Below are positions 24,367 through 33,365 of a DNA stretch of 64,000 nt, one piece after another. This DNA is from Rheinheimera sp. UJ63 (GTDB lineage Bacteria > Pseudomonadota > Gammaproteobacteria > Enterobacterales > Alteromonadaceae), in assembly GCF_021568285.1 (NCBI RefSeq), contig NZ_JAKGTQ010000001.1:744001-808000 (forward strand), read 5' to 3'. The notes below the pieces were generated by a model, which saw only the letters and a list, made by a program, of their open reading frames with translations, was not told the origin of the DNA and did no database searches. The position numbers and the translations under genes are program-made. Every line of letters starts with the position of its first letter. Position 1 is the stretch's first letter.

Positions 24367-25407
24367 TTAAGTTAGCCGTGGAAACAACACCAAGTGATCA
24401 AGATCAAGACGAATGCCAATATGCTCGCCAATAGCATGATTATGATGACTTAGCGCTAAACAATAGACTTGCTCGCTGCCCGCTAACGCCAAGGTATACA
24501 GGATGTGCGAACCGCGAAAAGCTTTTTCCAACACAGTAGCTTGGATTGGGCTGTCGTCATCATGCACAATGTCATCCGGCCGGATCAGGACATCGACTAA
24601 ATCATCGGTCTGTACGTCCGTTAAATAACGTTGCCGAAAAACACCTAAACAGGTTTCAACTTGTTGCGCATCTAACATCTTGCCTGGCAACATCACGCCC
24701 CGACCAACAAAGTCAGCCACAAACCGATTAACAGGTCGATGATACAACTCATAAGGGGTCGACCACTGCTGTAACTGGCCTTGTTGCATCACCCCAATCA
24801 TATCTGCCATTGCAAAGGCTTCAAACTGATCGTGCGTCACTAATACCGCAGTGATATGCAATTGCTTTAAGATTTTACGTATATCCCGCGCTAACACTTC
24901 GCGAAACTCGGTATCTAAACTAGAGAACGGCTCATCCAGTAATAACACCTTGGGCTCAGGAGCAAGGGCTCGGGCCAATGCCACCCGCTGTTGTTGACCG
25001 CCGGATAGTTGATGAATATACCGTTTGCCCAGATCGGGCAAACCCACGAGTTGTAATAAACGGCTGACTTTCTCTGCTTTTTGCGCTTTATTAAAATCCT
25101 TTAAGCCAAAGGCAATGTTATCGGCAACGGTTAAATGAGGAAATAACGCAAAATCTTGAAACACCATGCCTACTTTGCGTAATTCAGGCGCCAACTGAGA
25201 TGTACTATTACTCACCTGTTGACCTTGCAAGCGGATCACACCCGAGGCCGGCGCTTCAAAACCGGCAATTGCGCGTAAAATAGTGGTTTTACCACAACCA
25301 GAAGGGCCCACTAAACAGCCAATTTGGCCTTGGGCTAAAGTCAATGAAATGTCATTGACCACTTTATGAGGGCCATAAGCGACAGCCAGTTGCTCTAATG
25401 CCAACAT
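24367..25407 (-). CDS. fbpC: Ferric iron ABC transporter, ATP-binding protein
   Basis: 346 residues. ABC ATPase with Walker A GPSGCGKTT, Q-loop VFQDFALFPHLTV, signature LSGGQQQR, Walker B VLLLDEPFSSLD and switch LVTHDQFEAFAMAD, plus a C-terminal TOBE-like regulatory domain. This is the FbpC/AfuC type that drives ferric iron uptake with FbpA and FbpB. Its ATG overlaps the fbpB stop (TAATG), indicating translational coupling. Last gene of the fbpABC operon. Confidence 0.9.
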   Translation of the reverse strand: MLALEQLAVAYGPHKVVNDISLTLAQGQIGCLVGPSGCGKTTILRAIAGFEAPASGVIRLQGQQVSNSTSQLAPELRKVGMVFQDFALFPHLTVADNIAFGLKDFNKAQKAEKVSRLLQLVGLPDLGKRYIHQLSGGQQQRVALARALAPEPKVLLLDEPFSSLDTEFREVLARDIRKILKQLHITAVLVTHDQFEAFAMADMIGVMQQGQLQQWSTPYELYHRPVNRFVADFVGRGVMLPGKMLDAQQVETCLGVFRQRYLTDVQTDDLVDVLIRPDDIVHDDDSPIQATVLEKAFRGSHILYTLALAGSEQVYCLALSHHNHAIGEHIGIRLDLDHLVLFPRLT

Positions 25408-27050
25408 TATTTGTTTCCTCGCATACGTTGCTCAGTAGAACGCGCTAAAATAATCACAGGTAACAGCCCCACCAATACAATAGCCAGCGCAGGTAAGGCC
25501 GCTTCGGCTAAGCGCTCATCAGAAGCTAATTCATGCGCTCTCACCGCTAAGGTATTAAAATTAAAAGGCCGTAATAACAGGGTTGCGGGCAATTCTTTGA
25601 GTACATCAACAAACACCAGCAACAACGCCGTTAACACGCTACTGCGTAACAACGGTACATGTACGCGCCGCAGCACCTGCCAAGGCCCTAAACCTAAAGA
25701 ACGCGCGGCATTATCCATATTAGGCTTTATTCGCGCTAAACCGGCTTCAATACCATGTAATGACACTGCCAAAAAACGCACACTGTAAGCTAATAGCAGC
25801 GCAAAAATAGTACCGGAAAACAGTAAACCGGTGCGGACACCAAACCATTGCTCAGCAAGTAAATCGATCCGTTGATCAAACCATGCCAAGGGTATCATCA
25901 CGCCAATGGCAATGACCGTGCCAGGAACCGCATAGCCTAACGCGGCTAATTGTACCGGGAATCGTACTAAAGGATCGTCGCGTAAACGTCGTGCATAAGC
26001 AAACAGCAACGCCAACAGCACCGACAACAAAGCCGCCGCCGCGGCCAAAGAAAAACTATTCCAAACTAATTGCCAAAAAGCACTATCCAAGGTGCGCTGC
26101 CAATTGCCAAGCGCCCAACTGGCTAACTGCCATGCCGGTAACAGAAAACCCAATAATACTGGCAGAGTGCACAACAACAGAAATAAACATTGCCGAGCAA
26201 AGCTCACTTGGCGTAAAGCCGCAGCACTGTGTTTTTGACCTTGATGATAATAACGCACTTTGCGCCGTGACCATTTCTCTAACAACAATAAAAACAGCAC
26301 AAAACTGGTTAACAGCGCGGCGAGTTGCGCGGCGGCTAACGCATTGCCCATCCCAAACCAGGTTCGAAAAATCCCCGTGGTAAAGGTAGGTACACCAAAA
26401 TATTGCACTGTGCCATAGTCGGCAAAGGCTTCCATCATCGCTAATGCCATCCCGGTTAAAATCGCCGGGCGCGCCAAAGGTAACGCGACTTGCCAAAAAT
26501 GCTGGCGCGGCGTTAAACCTAAGGTGCGGCTCGCCTCAGATAACGACGCCGACTGCTCAGAAAAAGCATTACGTGCCAACATATAAACATAAGGATATAA
26601 CACTAATGACAGCATCAATACCGCCCCACCCAACGAGCGGATCTCAGGAAACCAATAATCACCGTAAGACCAATCGAAAGTGTGACGTAATTGCTGCTGC
26701 ACAGGGCCAGCAAAGTCGAGCATGCCGGTATAAGTGTAAGCGATGATATAAGCGGGAACCGCTAAGGGTAATAACAATAACCAGTCGAGATAACGTCGGC
26801 CAATAAATTGATATTGGCTAATCAGCCATGCGGCGCCGGTGCCAATCGTTAAGGCACCTAAACCGGTGCCGCCAGCTAACAACAGCGAATTGAGAACATA
26901 ATCAGGCAGCACGGTTTGGCGCAAATGCTGCCAAACCGCTGTTTGCCAAGAGAATAAACTGGCGAATACCATCATTACCGGCAGCGCCAACAACAAGGCG
27001 GGCAGTAATACTGCCCAGCGCCAACGATTAAACAGCGGTATTCTGAACAA
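25407..27050 (-). CDS. fbpB: Ferric iron ABC transporter, permease
   Basis: 547 residues with two fused permease modules and about 12 membrane segments. Each module carries an EAA-type loop contacting the ATPase: EASRTLGLTPRQHFWQVALPLARP and NAARSLGLGPWQVLRRVHVPLLRS (contiguous in the protein; split by module). This double-permease form is typical of FbpB. It lies 29 bases after fbpA and overlaps fbpC. Confidence 0.9.
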   Translation of the reverse strand: MFRIPLFNRWRWAVLLPALLLALPVMMVFASLFSWQTAVWQHLRQTVLPDYVLNSLLLAGGTGLGALTIGTGAAWLISQYQFIGRRYLDWLLLLPLAVPAYIIAYTYTGMLDFAGPVQQQLRHTFDWSYGDYWFPEIRSLGGAVLMLSLVLYPYVYMLARNAFSEQSASLSEASRTLGLTPRQHFWQVALPLARPAILTGMALAMMEAFADYGTVQYFGVPTFTTGIFRTWFGMGNALAAAQLAALLTSFVLFLLLLEKWSRRKVRYYHQGQKHSAAALRQVSFARQCLFLLLCTLPVLLGFLLPAWQLASWALGNWQRTLDSAFWQLVWNSFSLAAAAALLSVLLALLFAYARRLRDDPLVRFPVQLAALGYAVPGTVIAIGVMIPLAWFDQRIDLLAEQWFGVRTGLLFSGTIFALLLAYSVRFLAVSLHGIEAGLARIKPNMDNAARSLGLGPWQVLRRVHVPLLRSSVLTALLLVFVDVLKELPATLLLRPFNFNTLAVRAHELASDERLAEAALPALAIVLVGLLPVIILARSTEQRMRGNK

Positions 27051-27079
27051 CGATGTCGGCTCCTACTACGACGGGTAGT

Positions 27080-28102
27080 TTAACGCCAGCCAGCGCGGTC
27101 CATCACCCGGATCGCTTCAGCATTAAACTCGCCTAACTGTTCTAACGGTAACTCATCGGCTTTGAAGCGACCAAATTGCTCTAACACTTTGCTGATGTTT
27201 ACGTCACTACGAACAGGGTATTCATTATTGACGTCAGCATACCAGTGCTGCGCGTCTGGCTCTACCATATATTCTAGCAATTTCAGCGCATTCGCTTTAT
27301 TAGGAGCAAAAGCGGCTACACCGGCGCCTGAAATATTAATATGTACGCCATTATCTTGCTGATTAGGCCAGAAAATACGCATTTTTGCTGCCGCCGCTTG
27401 TTCAGCGGGATCGGTCAGCATACCGGCTAAGTAGTAAGTGTTGGCTAAAGCGATATCGCATACACCCGCTGCTGCGGCTTTAATTTGATCACGATCGCCA
27501 CCCTGTGGTGGACGTGCAAAATTGGCCACTAACCCTTTAGCCCATTGCTCGGCTACCGCAGCGCCATCATGCGCAATAATAGAAGCAACATGAGATTGGT
27601 TATAGATATTATTTGAAGAACGCACGCAAATTTTACCTTTCCACTTCGGATCGGCGAGATCTTCCATAGTTGATAATTGTGCCGGATCTACCTTTCCCTC
27701 AACATACATAATGGGCCGAGCTCGAACGGTTAAGCCATACCAAACACCGGCAGGATCACGCAAAGTGCTAGGAATAACGCTCGCTAATTTGTCTGAGGTA
27801 ACACCTTGCAATACTCCCTGCTCTTTCGCTCGGGTTAAACGGCCCACATCGGTCGTCAGGAGTAAATCAGCTGGGCTATTGCGGCCTTCACTGCGCATAC
27901 GCGTGATCAATTCATCGGCATTACCCGTAATTAAATTAACCTTAATACCCGTTTGTACGGTAAAGGTATCGAGTAAAGGTTTGATCAGTTCTTCTTGCCG
28001 CGCAGAGTACACATTGACTTCATCGGCATAGGCCGCAGCAGTATGGAATAAACAAGAAGTAAGACCGGCAGCAACTAACAGGGTGACAGAATTGAATTTC
28101 AT
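27080..28102 (-). CDS. fbpA: Ferric iron-binding periplasmic protein
   Basis: 340 residues. Signal peptide ending AAAYA, then DEVNVYSARQEELIKPLLDTF, the family opening. The paired tyrosines that bind Fe3+ are seen in ALANTYYLAGML. It captures ferric iron in the periplasm and passes it to FbpBC. First gene of the operon; a possible Fur site lies upstream at 28146-28163. Confidence 0.9.
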   Translation of the reverse strand: MKFNSVTLLVAAGLTSCLFHTAAAYADEVNVYSARQEELIKPLLDTFTVQTGIKVNLITGNADELITRMRSEGRNSPADLLLTTDVGRLTRAKEQGVLQGVTSDKLASVIPSTLRDPAGVWYGLTVRARPIMYVEGKVDPAQLSTMEDLADPKWKGKICVRSSNNIYNQSHVASIIAHDGAAVAEQWAKGLVANFARPPQGGDRDQIKAAAAGVCDIALANTYYLAGMLTDPAEQAAAAKMRIFWPNQQDNGVHINISGAGVAAFAPNKANALKLLEYMVEPDAQHWYADVNNEYPVRSDVNISKVLEQFGRFKADELPLEQLGEFNAEAIRVMDRAGWR

Positions 28103-28145
28103 TACAGCTCCACGAGATGATGATGCTAAGGCGTATATCTAAACA

Positions 28146-28163
28146 CAAATAATAACAATTCGC
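28146..28163 (-). promoter_or_regulatory. Possible Fur box upstream of fbpA
   Basis: An AT-rich imperfect inverted repeat (CAAATAAT-A-ACAATTCG; 5 of 8 positions symmetrical) 44 bases before the fbpA start resembles Fur sites. Weak by eye; offered because iron control of fbpABC is expected. Confidence 0.35.
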
Positions 28164-28238
28164 AATAAGTGCGTATTGGTTTAATGCTAATTTCACCGCG
28201 AAAACACTTAGCTACAAGGCTAAAGCGCTCCAATAAAA

Positions 28239-28260
28239 TAGCCCTGTCATGACAGGGCTA
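28239..28260 (-). terminator. Terminator after mgsA
   Basis: A perfect 10-bp inverted repeat (TAGCCCTGTC/GACAGGGCTA) around an AT loop, followed leftward by TATTTTATT. Separates mgsA from fbpABC. Confidence 0.7.
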
Positions 28261-28300
28261 TAACGAAGAATGCACCACTGAGCTTGCTCGCTTACCGAAA

Positions 28301-28732
28301 CTAACTCTTTTGTAACCGATTGTTGTGTTGCTGAAAATCAGGCACTGAACGCTGATAATCTTGCTGGTAAAGACTGGAATGTACAATAAAGTCTGCTGTG
28401 GCGACATTACAAGCCACCGGAATATTCCATACTACCGCTAAACGAATTAACGCTTTAACATCAGGATCATGCGGCTGTGATGACAATGGATCCCAAAAAA
28501 ATATCAGCCAATCAATTTGTTGTTCCGCAATTAAAGCACCGATTTGTTGATCGCCACCCAGCGGACCACTGGCCATACAACGTACCGGTTGTTGTAACTT
28601 TTCACTGATCAGCTTTCCGGTGGTACCGGTTGCAATAAGTTGTTTGTCGGCAAAAAAAGACTGATGTTTTTCGATCCATTCGAGTAACGCAGCTTTTTTA
28701 CCGTCATGTGCTACCAATGCGATTGTTTTCAT
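28301..28732 (-). CDS. mgsA: Methylglyoxal synthase
   Basis: Converts dihydroxyacetone phosphate to methylglyoxal and phosphate, a bypass of lower glycolysis used when phosphate is short. 143 residues, near the usual 150. Family motifs: IALVAHDGKK at the N-terminus, TGTTG (phosphate contact), SGPLGGDQQIGALI and FFWDPLSSQPHDPDV, with the two catalytic Asp residues in GGDQQ and DPD regions. Monocistronic, own terminator. Confidence 0.93.
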   Translation of the reverse strand: MKTIALVAHDGKKAALLEWIEKHQSFFADKQLIATGTTGKLISEKLQQPVRCMASGPLGGDQQIGALIAEQQIDWLIFFWDPLSSQPHDPDVKALIRLAVVWNIPVACNVATADFIVHSSLYQQDYQRSVPDFQQHNNRLQKS

Positions 28733-28784
28733 GATTATTCTCCAGTGCTTAGCGTTTAAGCATACTTAGTTTAGGACAAACAGG

Positions 28785-28810
28785 CAAAAAAAAGCCCCGA
28801 CAAGCGGGGC
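28785..28810 (-). terminator. Terminator after ilvC
   Basis: Leftward stem GCCCCG/CGGGGC with a short loop followed by eight T residues (the A-run at 28786-28793 on the + strand). Confidence 0.9.
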
Positions 28811-28911
28811 AAAACAACCAAGGTCCACGTATAACATCATTATTGGTCTGGTATTAACTGCAACACTGCTGCAGGTTAATCACCACTAACCACTTCATTC
28901 AGGTAGACGAA

Positions 28912-30393
28912 TTAATTCGCCTCAACAATTCGTTTCATTGCCGTCATATAACCGCGTAACTTCTTACCAACAACTTCTACCGGGTGTTGGCGAATGGCTT
29001 CATTGACAGCGATAAGTTTTAAGTTATCCACGCCATTTTGGCTGCTGCTTAAACCTTTACCAATCAGTTCACTGCTCATGGCGTTTACTTTGTCGCGTAA
29101 CAATGGAATAGCAGCGTGCGCAAACAAGTAATTACCATATTCAGCGGTATCTGAAATGACCACGTTCATTTCGTATAAACGCTTACGCGCAATGGTATTA
29201 GCGATCAGCGGCGTCTCATGTAAAGACTCGTAGTAAGCCGATTCAGCGATAATCCCCGCATCAACCATCGTTTCGAAGGCCAATTCTACGCCGGCTTTTA
29301 CCATGGCAACCAGTAAGATGCCGCGGTCAAAAAATTCTTGTTCAGCGATTTTTTCATCCGACACCGGTGCTTGTTCAAAACCGCTGTCTAAGGTTTGTTC
29401 ACGCCAAGTCAGTAAATTTTTGTCATCATTATGCCAATCGGCCATCATGGTGCGTGAAAACTCACCGCTGATGATATCGTCCATATGTTTTTCAAATAAT
29501 GGCCGTAATGTCAGTTTTAACTCTTCTGCTAAATCAAAGGCTTTTAACTTCGCCGGATTGCTCAAACGGTCCATCATGTTGGTGATGCCGCCGTGTTTCA
29601 GCGCTTCCGTTACGGTTTCCCAGCCAAATTGAATTAATTTTGCTGCGTAGCCGCTATCCATGCCATCTGCCACCATCTTGTCGAACGCTAAGATGGCACC
29701 TGTTTGTAACATGCCGCATAGGATGGTTTGTTCACCCATTAAGTCTGATTTAACTTCCGCAACGAATGACGATTCCAACACACCAGCACGATCTCCACCG
29801 GTAGCAGAAGCGTAAGCCTTAGCAATTTCTAAACCTTGGCCTTTAGGATCATTCTCTGGATGCACGGCAATTAAAGTAGGTACACCAAAGCCACGTTTGT
29901 ATTCTTCACGAACTTCGGTACCAGGGCACTTAGGCGCAACCATCACTACGGTGATATCCGGACGAATTTGCTTACCTTCTTCAACAATATTAAAGCCATG
30001 TGAATAAGCTAAGGTTGCACCTTGCTTCATCAGTGGCATTACCGCATCAACCACGCTGCTGTGCTGCTTGTCTGGTGTTAAGTTTAAAACTAAATCCGCT
30101 GCTGGAATTAATTCTTGATAAGTGCCTACTTTAAAGCCATTGCTGCTGGCTTTTTGAAAGGAGGCGCGCTTTTCAGCAATCGCTTCAGCACGCAAAGCAT
30201 AACTAATGTTTAAGCCAGAATCGCGCATGTTTAAGCCTTGGTTTAGGCCTTGCGCACCGCAACCTACGATAACAATGTTCCAGTCTTTGATTAAAGCGCA
30301 TCCGTTAGCAAACTCGGCTTTGTCCATAAAACGACAACGGCCTAATTGACTTAATTGCTGACGTAAATTTAAGGTATTAAAGTAGTTACTCAT
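28912..30393 (-). CDS. ilvC: Ketol-acid reductoisomerase (class II)
   Basis: Second step of valine and isoleucine synthesis: NADPH- and Mg2+-dependent isomeroreduction of acetolactate or acetohydroxybutyrate. 493 residues, the long class II form with a duplicated C-terminal domain. Cofactor loop [19 protein letters not shown], then [10 protein letters not shown] and [19 protein letters not shown]. The start at 30393 ([14 protein letters not shown]) matches the family; a reading from 30483 adds 30 unrelated residues. Divergent from its activator gene ilvY, 166 bases away. Confidence 0.96.
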   Translation of the reverse strand: MSNYFNTLNLRQQLSQLGRCRFMDKAEFANGCALIKDWNIVIVGCGAQGLNQGLNMRDSGLNISYALRAEAIAEKRASFQKASSNGFKVGTYQELIPAADLVLNLTPDKQHSSVVDAVMPLMKQGATLAYSHGFNIVEEGKQIRPDITVVMVAPKCPGTEVREEYKRGFGVPTLIAVHPENDPKGQGLEIAKAYASATGGDRAGVLESSFVAEVKSDLMGEQTILCGMLQTGAILAFDKMVADGMDSGYAAKLIQFGWETVTEALKHGGITNMMDRLSNPAKLKAFDLAEELKLTLRPLFEKHMDDIISGEFSRTMMADWHNDDKNLLTWREQTLDSGFEQAPVSDEKIAEQEFFDRGILLVAMVKAGVELAFETMVDAGIIAESAYYESLHETPLIANTIARKRLYEMNVVISDTAEYGNYLFAHAAIPLLRDKVNAMSSELIGKGLSSSQNGVDNLKLIAVNEAIRQHPVEVVGKKLRGYMTAMKRIVEAN

Positions 30394-30479
30394 AATGTTC
30401 TCGGAATTCTTAGTCTGTCTCAGCCACGCTGAGCAGTAGCAGTATGCTGCGGCCTTATTGCCCTGTACTGCTTTAATGA

Positions 30480-30559
30480 ACACAGTTTAACTACAGACTT
30501 ATATTGCGTGAAGTGATATATTTTCAATTCTGTATTTCATTAATTGCAATAGAGGCATT
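30480..30559. promoter_or_regulatory. ilvC/ilvY divergent control region
   Basis: The gap between the two divergent genes is AT-rich and holds an ATTGCAAT palindrome near 30545 and TTGCGTGAAGTGATA, suitable as IlvY (LysR-type) sites. IlvY is known to bind its shared intergenic region and activate ilvC on acetolactate; exact operators are not resolved by eye. Confidence 0.45.
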
Positions 30560-31441
30560 ATGGACCTGCGCAGTGCTCAGCTTTTTTTACATTTAGCATC
30601 TAGCCTAAACTTTGCTAAAACCAGCGAGCAAATGTTTGTTAGCCCATCAACATTAACTCGCGTGATCCAACGTTTAGAGGATGAACTTGATACCTGTTTA
30701 TTTGAACGAGACAAACGCTCAGTTCACTTAACGGCTGCCGGTGAGCGAGTGCAACGCTTTGTCCGCGTGTGGTTGGATGAATGGCATCAATTACAACTAG
30801 ACTTGCAACTGGCGAGTGCAGAATTAAGCGGCACTATCCGGATTTTTTGTACAGTGACAGCCAGTTACAGTCACCTGCCTGCTTTACTCGATAAGTTTCG
30901 CTTGCAATGCCCTAAAGCTGAAATCCAATTAACCACCGGCGATGCCGCCTCGGCCATAGAGCGGATCCGTGCAGATGAAGCTGATGTGGCAATAGCTGCT
31001 TATCCTGAGTCCTTTCCTGCTAATTTATTTTTTCAGAGTATTGCGAGTATCCCTGTTTACTTAATTGCACCGGTGATCCCATGTAAAGTCAATGATTTGC
31101 TTAATCAACAACCCATTGCTTGGAACAGTGTGCCGATGATTTTGCCTGAGCATGGCCCTGCCCGCAGCCGTTTTAACCAATGGTTACTAGATAAAGGCAT
31201 CAGCCCGAATATTATTGCCAAGGTAGATGGACATGAAGCGATGGTATCGATGGTGGCACTAGGCAGTGGTATTACTATTGTGCCTGAGCCCGTATTTCAG
31301 CATAGCCCAGTACGGGATCGCGTAAGAATTTTAGAAACAAATTATGCTTACAAAGCATTGGATTTAGGGGTTTGTATGCTGCAGAAGCGACGGCTAGAGC
31401 CGTTAATTGCTGCATTTTGGCAGCTAGCACTGAAAAAGTGA
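30560..31441 (+). CDS. ilvY: LysR-family activator of ilvC
   Basis: 293 residues. N-terminal winged HTH (MDLRSAQLFLHLASSLNFAKTSEQMFVSPSTLTRVIQRLEDEL, read as residues 1-43) and a C-terminal periplasmic-binding-like effector domain (GTIRIFCTVTASYSHLPALL). Divergent position next to ilvC and the distinctive N-terminus identify IlvY. It also represses its own gene in enterobacteria. Confidence 0.9.
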   Translation: MDLRSAQLFLHLASSLNFAKTSEQMFVSPSTLTRVIQRLEDELDTCLFERDKRSVHLTAAGERVQRFVRVWLDEWHQLQLDLQLASAELSGTIRIFCTVTASYSHLPALLDKFRLQCPKAEIQLTTGDAASAIERIRADEADVAIAAYPESFPANLFFQSIASIPVYLIAPVIPCKVNDLLNQQPIAWNSVPMILPEHGPARSRFNQWLLDKGISPNIIAKVDGHEAMVSMVALGSGITIVPEPVFQHSPVRDRVRILETNYAYKALDLGVCMLQKRRLEPLIAAFWQLALKK

Positions 31442-31447
31442 GTGGAG

Positions 31448-31474
31448 ATTTCAGGTGGTTTAGCCACCTGAAAT
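31448..31474. terminator. Bidirectional hairpin between ilvY and sspB
   Basis: A perfect 11-bp stem, ATTTCAGGTGG/CCACCTGAAAT, with loop TTTAG, placed between convergent genes 7 bases after the ilvY stop. No long T-run on either side. Confidence 0.65.
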
Positions 31475-31490
31475 ACCGTTTAACCGCTTA

Positions 31491-31913
31491 TTACTTAATA
31501 ACTTTAAGATGACTCCCCCGACCAGGCTTTGGTGGCTCTGGGGGTGGTTCATCATCTAATGATTCTGGCAAGAAATCCTGCTCATCTTCATCGTCTTCTT
31601 CTAAGGTAAATACCGTACCTGCACCGTTTTCACGGGCATAAATCGCCAGTACCGCTTTTACCGGTACCGACAAAGCAAAGGGTTGCCCACCAAAGCGTGC
31701 ATTAAAAGTGACAAAGTCATTACCCAGTTGCAAATTACCCACCGCTGACGGCAGTACATTCAAGACAATTTGACCATTTTGCACAAATTGTTGTGGCACA
31801 CGCACATCTGGATAGTTGGCATCTACCACCAAATAAGGTGTGCATTTGTTATCAATTATCCAGTCGTAAAACGCCCGTAACAAATAAGGGCGATTTGGTG
31901 TCATTTTTTGCAT
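31491..31913 (-). CDS. sspB: ClpXP adaptor SspB
   Basis: 140 residues. Delivers ssrA-tagged proteins to ClpXP. N-terminal substrate-binding fold: NRPYLLRAFYDWIIDNKCTPYLVV and ARFGGQPFALSVPVKAVLAIYARENG (given in two parts). An acidic flexible linker follows, then a basic C-terminal ClpX-binding end, RGSHLKVIK. The ATG overlaps the sspA stop (TAATG), so it is coupled to sspA as in most gammaproteobacteria. Confidence 0.93.
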   Translation of the reverse strand: MQKMTPNRPYLLRAFYDWIIDNKCTPYLVVDANYPDVRVPQQFVQNGQIVLNVLPSAVGNLQLGNDFVTFNARFGGQPFALSVPVKAVLAIYARENGAGTVFTLEEDDEDEQDFLPESLDDEPPPEPPKPGRGSHLKVIK

Positions 31914-32551
31914 TACAGCTTAAGTCCCTTGCGGATCTCACGCTCTGCCTCAGTTAATGAAGCTTGGAAAGCGTCGCGTTCAAATATACGGGTCATATAG
32001 GTTTTTAATTGCTTACTACCTGTGCCGTTTAATTCAATACCTAGTAAAGGTAAACGCCATAATAAGGCCGCCATGTAACAATCGACTAAACCAAATTCTT
32101 CACTCATAAAAAACGGCGCTTCGCTAAATAAAGGCGCAATCGACAATAAGCCTTCTTTAAGTTCTTGTCTGGCAATAGCGGCATCTTCGTGATCGTTTAA
32201 TACCTTGTCAGCTAAGCTATACCAATCATTTTTAATGCGATACATCATCAGGCGAGCCTGACCCCGAGCGACCGGATAAACGGGCATCAATGGCGGGTGA
32301 GGAAAACGCTCATCCAAGTATTCCATAATGATGTCAGCTTGATAAAGCGCAAGTTCACGATCTAATAAAGTGGGCAGACTACCGTATGGATTCACTTCAT
32401 ACAGGTCTTCTGGCACGTTGTCTGGTGTTACCTGAAGGATATCAACAGTAACTCCTTTTTCTGCTAGCACGATACGGACCTGATGGCTGAACATATCGTC
32501 AACTGCTGAAAACAGTGTCATCACAGGGCGTTTATTGGCAATGATCGCCAT
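31913..32551 (-). CDS. sspA: Stringent starvation protein A
   Basis: 212 residues of the glutathione S-transferase fold that binds RNA polymerase and alters promoter choice in stationary phase and starvation. Family stretches: MTLFSAVDDMFSHQVRIVLAEKGV, VNPYGSLPTLLDRELALY and IIMEYLDERFPHPPLMPV. No GST catalytic activity is expected. Two-gene operon with sspB; a terminator of petC precedes it. Confidence 0.94.
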   Translation of the reverse strand: MAIIANKRPVMTLFSAVDDMFSHQVRIVLAEKGVTVDILQVTPDNVPEDLYEVNPYGSLPTLLDRELALYQADIIMEYLDERFPHPPLMPVYPVARGQARLMMYRIKNDWYSLADKVLNDHEDAAIARQELKEGLLSIAPLFSEAPFFMSEEFGLVDCYMAALLWRLPLLGIELNGTGSKQLKTYMTRIFERDAFQASLTEAEREIRKGLKL

Positions 32552-32571
32552 GTATTCCTCCGGTTAATTTA

Positions 32572-32599
32572 GAAACAGCAAAGGGGCACTAAGGCCCCT
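32572..32599 (-). terminator. Terminator after petC
   Basis: Leftward stem AGGGGC/GCCCCT with a six-base loop, followed by TTTGCTGTTT. Ends petABC ahead of sspA. Confidence 0.75.
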
Positions 32600-32627
32600 G
32601 AGTACAGCTTAATGTATAACTGATAAA

Positions 32628-33365
32628 TTATTCGACATCTTTCCAATATTCTTTTTTCAGGAAATATGCCAGAACAAAGAAAATCAGTAGGAATATCATA
32701 ACTTTAATGCCTAAGGCATGTGATTCAAGCTTGCTAGGTTCGCCAGAATAGACCAAGTAGTTGACTAAATCACCTACCGCACGATCGTATTCTTCGGTAC
32801 TTAATTCACCCGAGCCATCAGTACGAATACCAACATACACTTCTGTTGGTTGACCATCGACTAAACGTGTCTCATAAGCACGGTAAGGAACACCTTGTAA
32901 CTCTTGCAGCACATGAGGCATACCCACTAATGGGAATACTTTGTTATTTACACCAAATGGGCGGCTTTCATCAACGTAGAAAGTGCGAAGATAAGTGTAA
33001 ACCCAATCAGCACCACGCACTCGAGCCACGTTGGTTAAGTCAGGTGGCAATACACCAAAAGAAGTTTGCGCATAATCAGCCGGCATAGAGTTGGTAATAT
33101 GATCACCTAACTTTTCACCGGTAAACATTAAATGTTCCATACCTAAATCTTCAGGGATCCCTAAATCTTTAAAGGTACGAGAATAACGCTGATACTGCAT
33201 TTGATGGCAGCCTAAGCAGTAATTCTGGAACAACTTGGCGCCATTTTGTAATGAAGCCTGATCACGCAGATCAACAGGTGCTTTATCAAGCGGAATGCTT
33301 GGCCCGGCAGCGATTGCCAGCGATGAAGCTAACAAGGCGACCGCAGAAAGTAACGTTCTCATCAT
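32628..33365 (-). CDS. petC: Cytochrome c1 of the bc1 complex
   Basis: 245 residues. Signal peptide ending SLAIA, heme c motif CLGCH at about residue 50, an axial Met region (PLVGMPHVL) and one C-terminal membrane anchor (VMIFLLIFFVLAYFL). Accepts electrons from the Rieske protein and passes them to soluble cytochrome c. Overlaps petB by one base; third gene of petABC. Confidence 0.95.
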   Translation of the reverse strand: MMRTLLSAVALLASSLAIAAGPSIPLDKAPVDLRDQASLQNGAKLFQNYCLGCHQMQYQRYSRTFKDLGIPEDLGMEHLMFTGEKLGDHITNSMPADYAQTSFGVLPPDLTNVARVRGADWVYTYLRTFYVDESRPFGVNNKVFPLVGMPHVLQELQGVPYRAYETRLVDGQPTEVYVGIRTDGSGELSTEEYDRAVGDLVNYLVYSGEPSKLESHALGIKVMIFLLIFFVLAYFLKKEYWKDVE

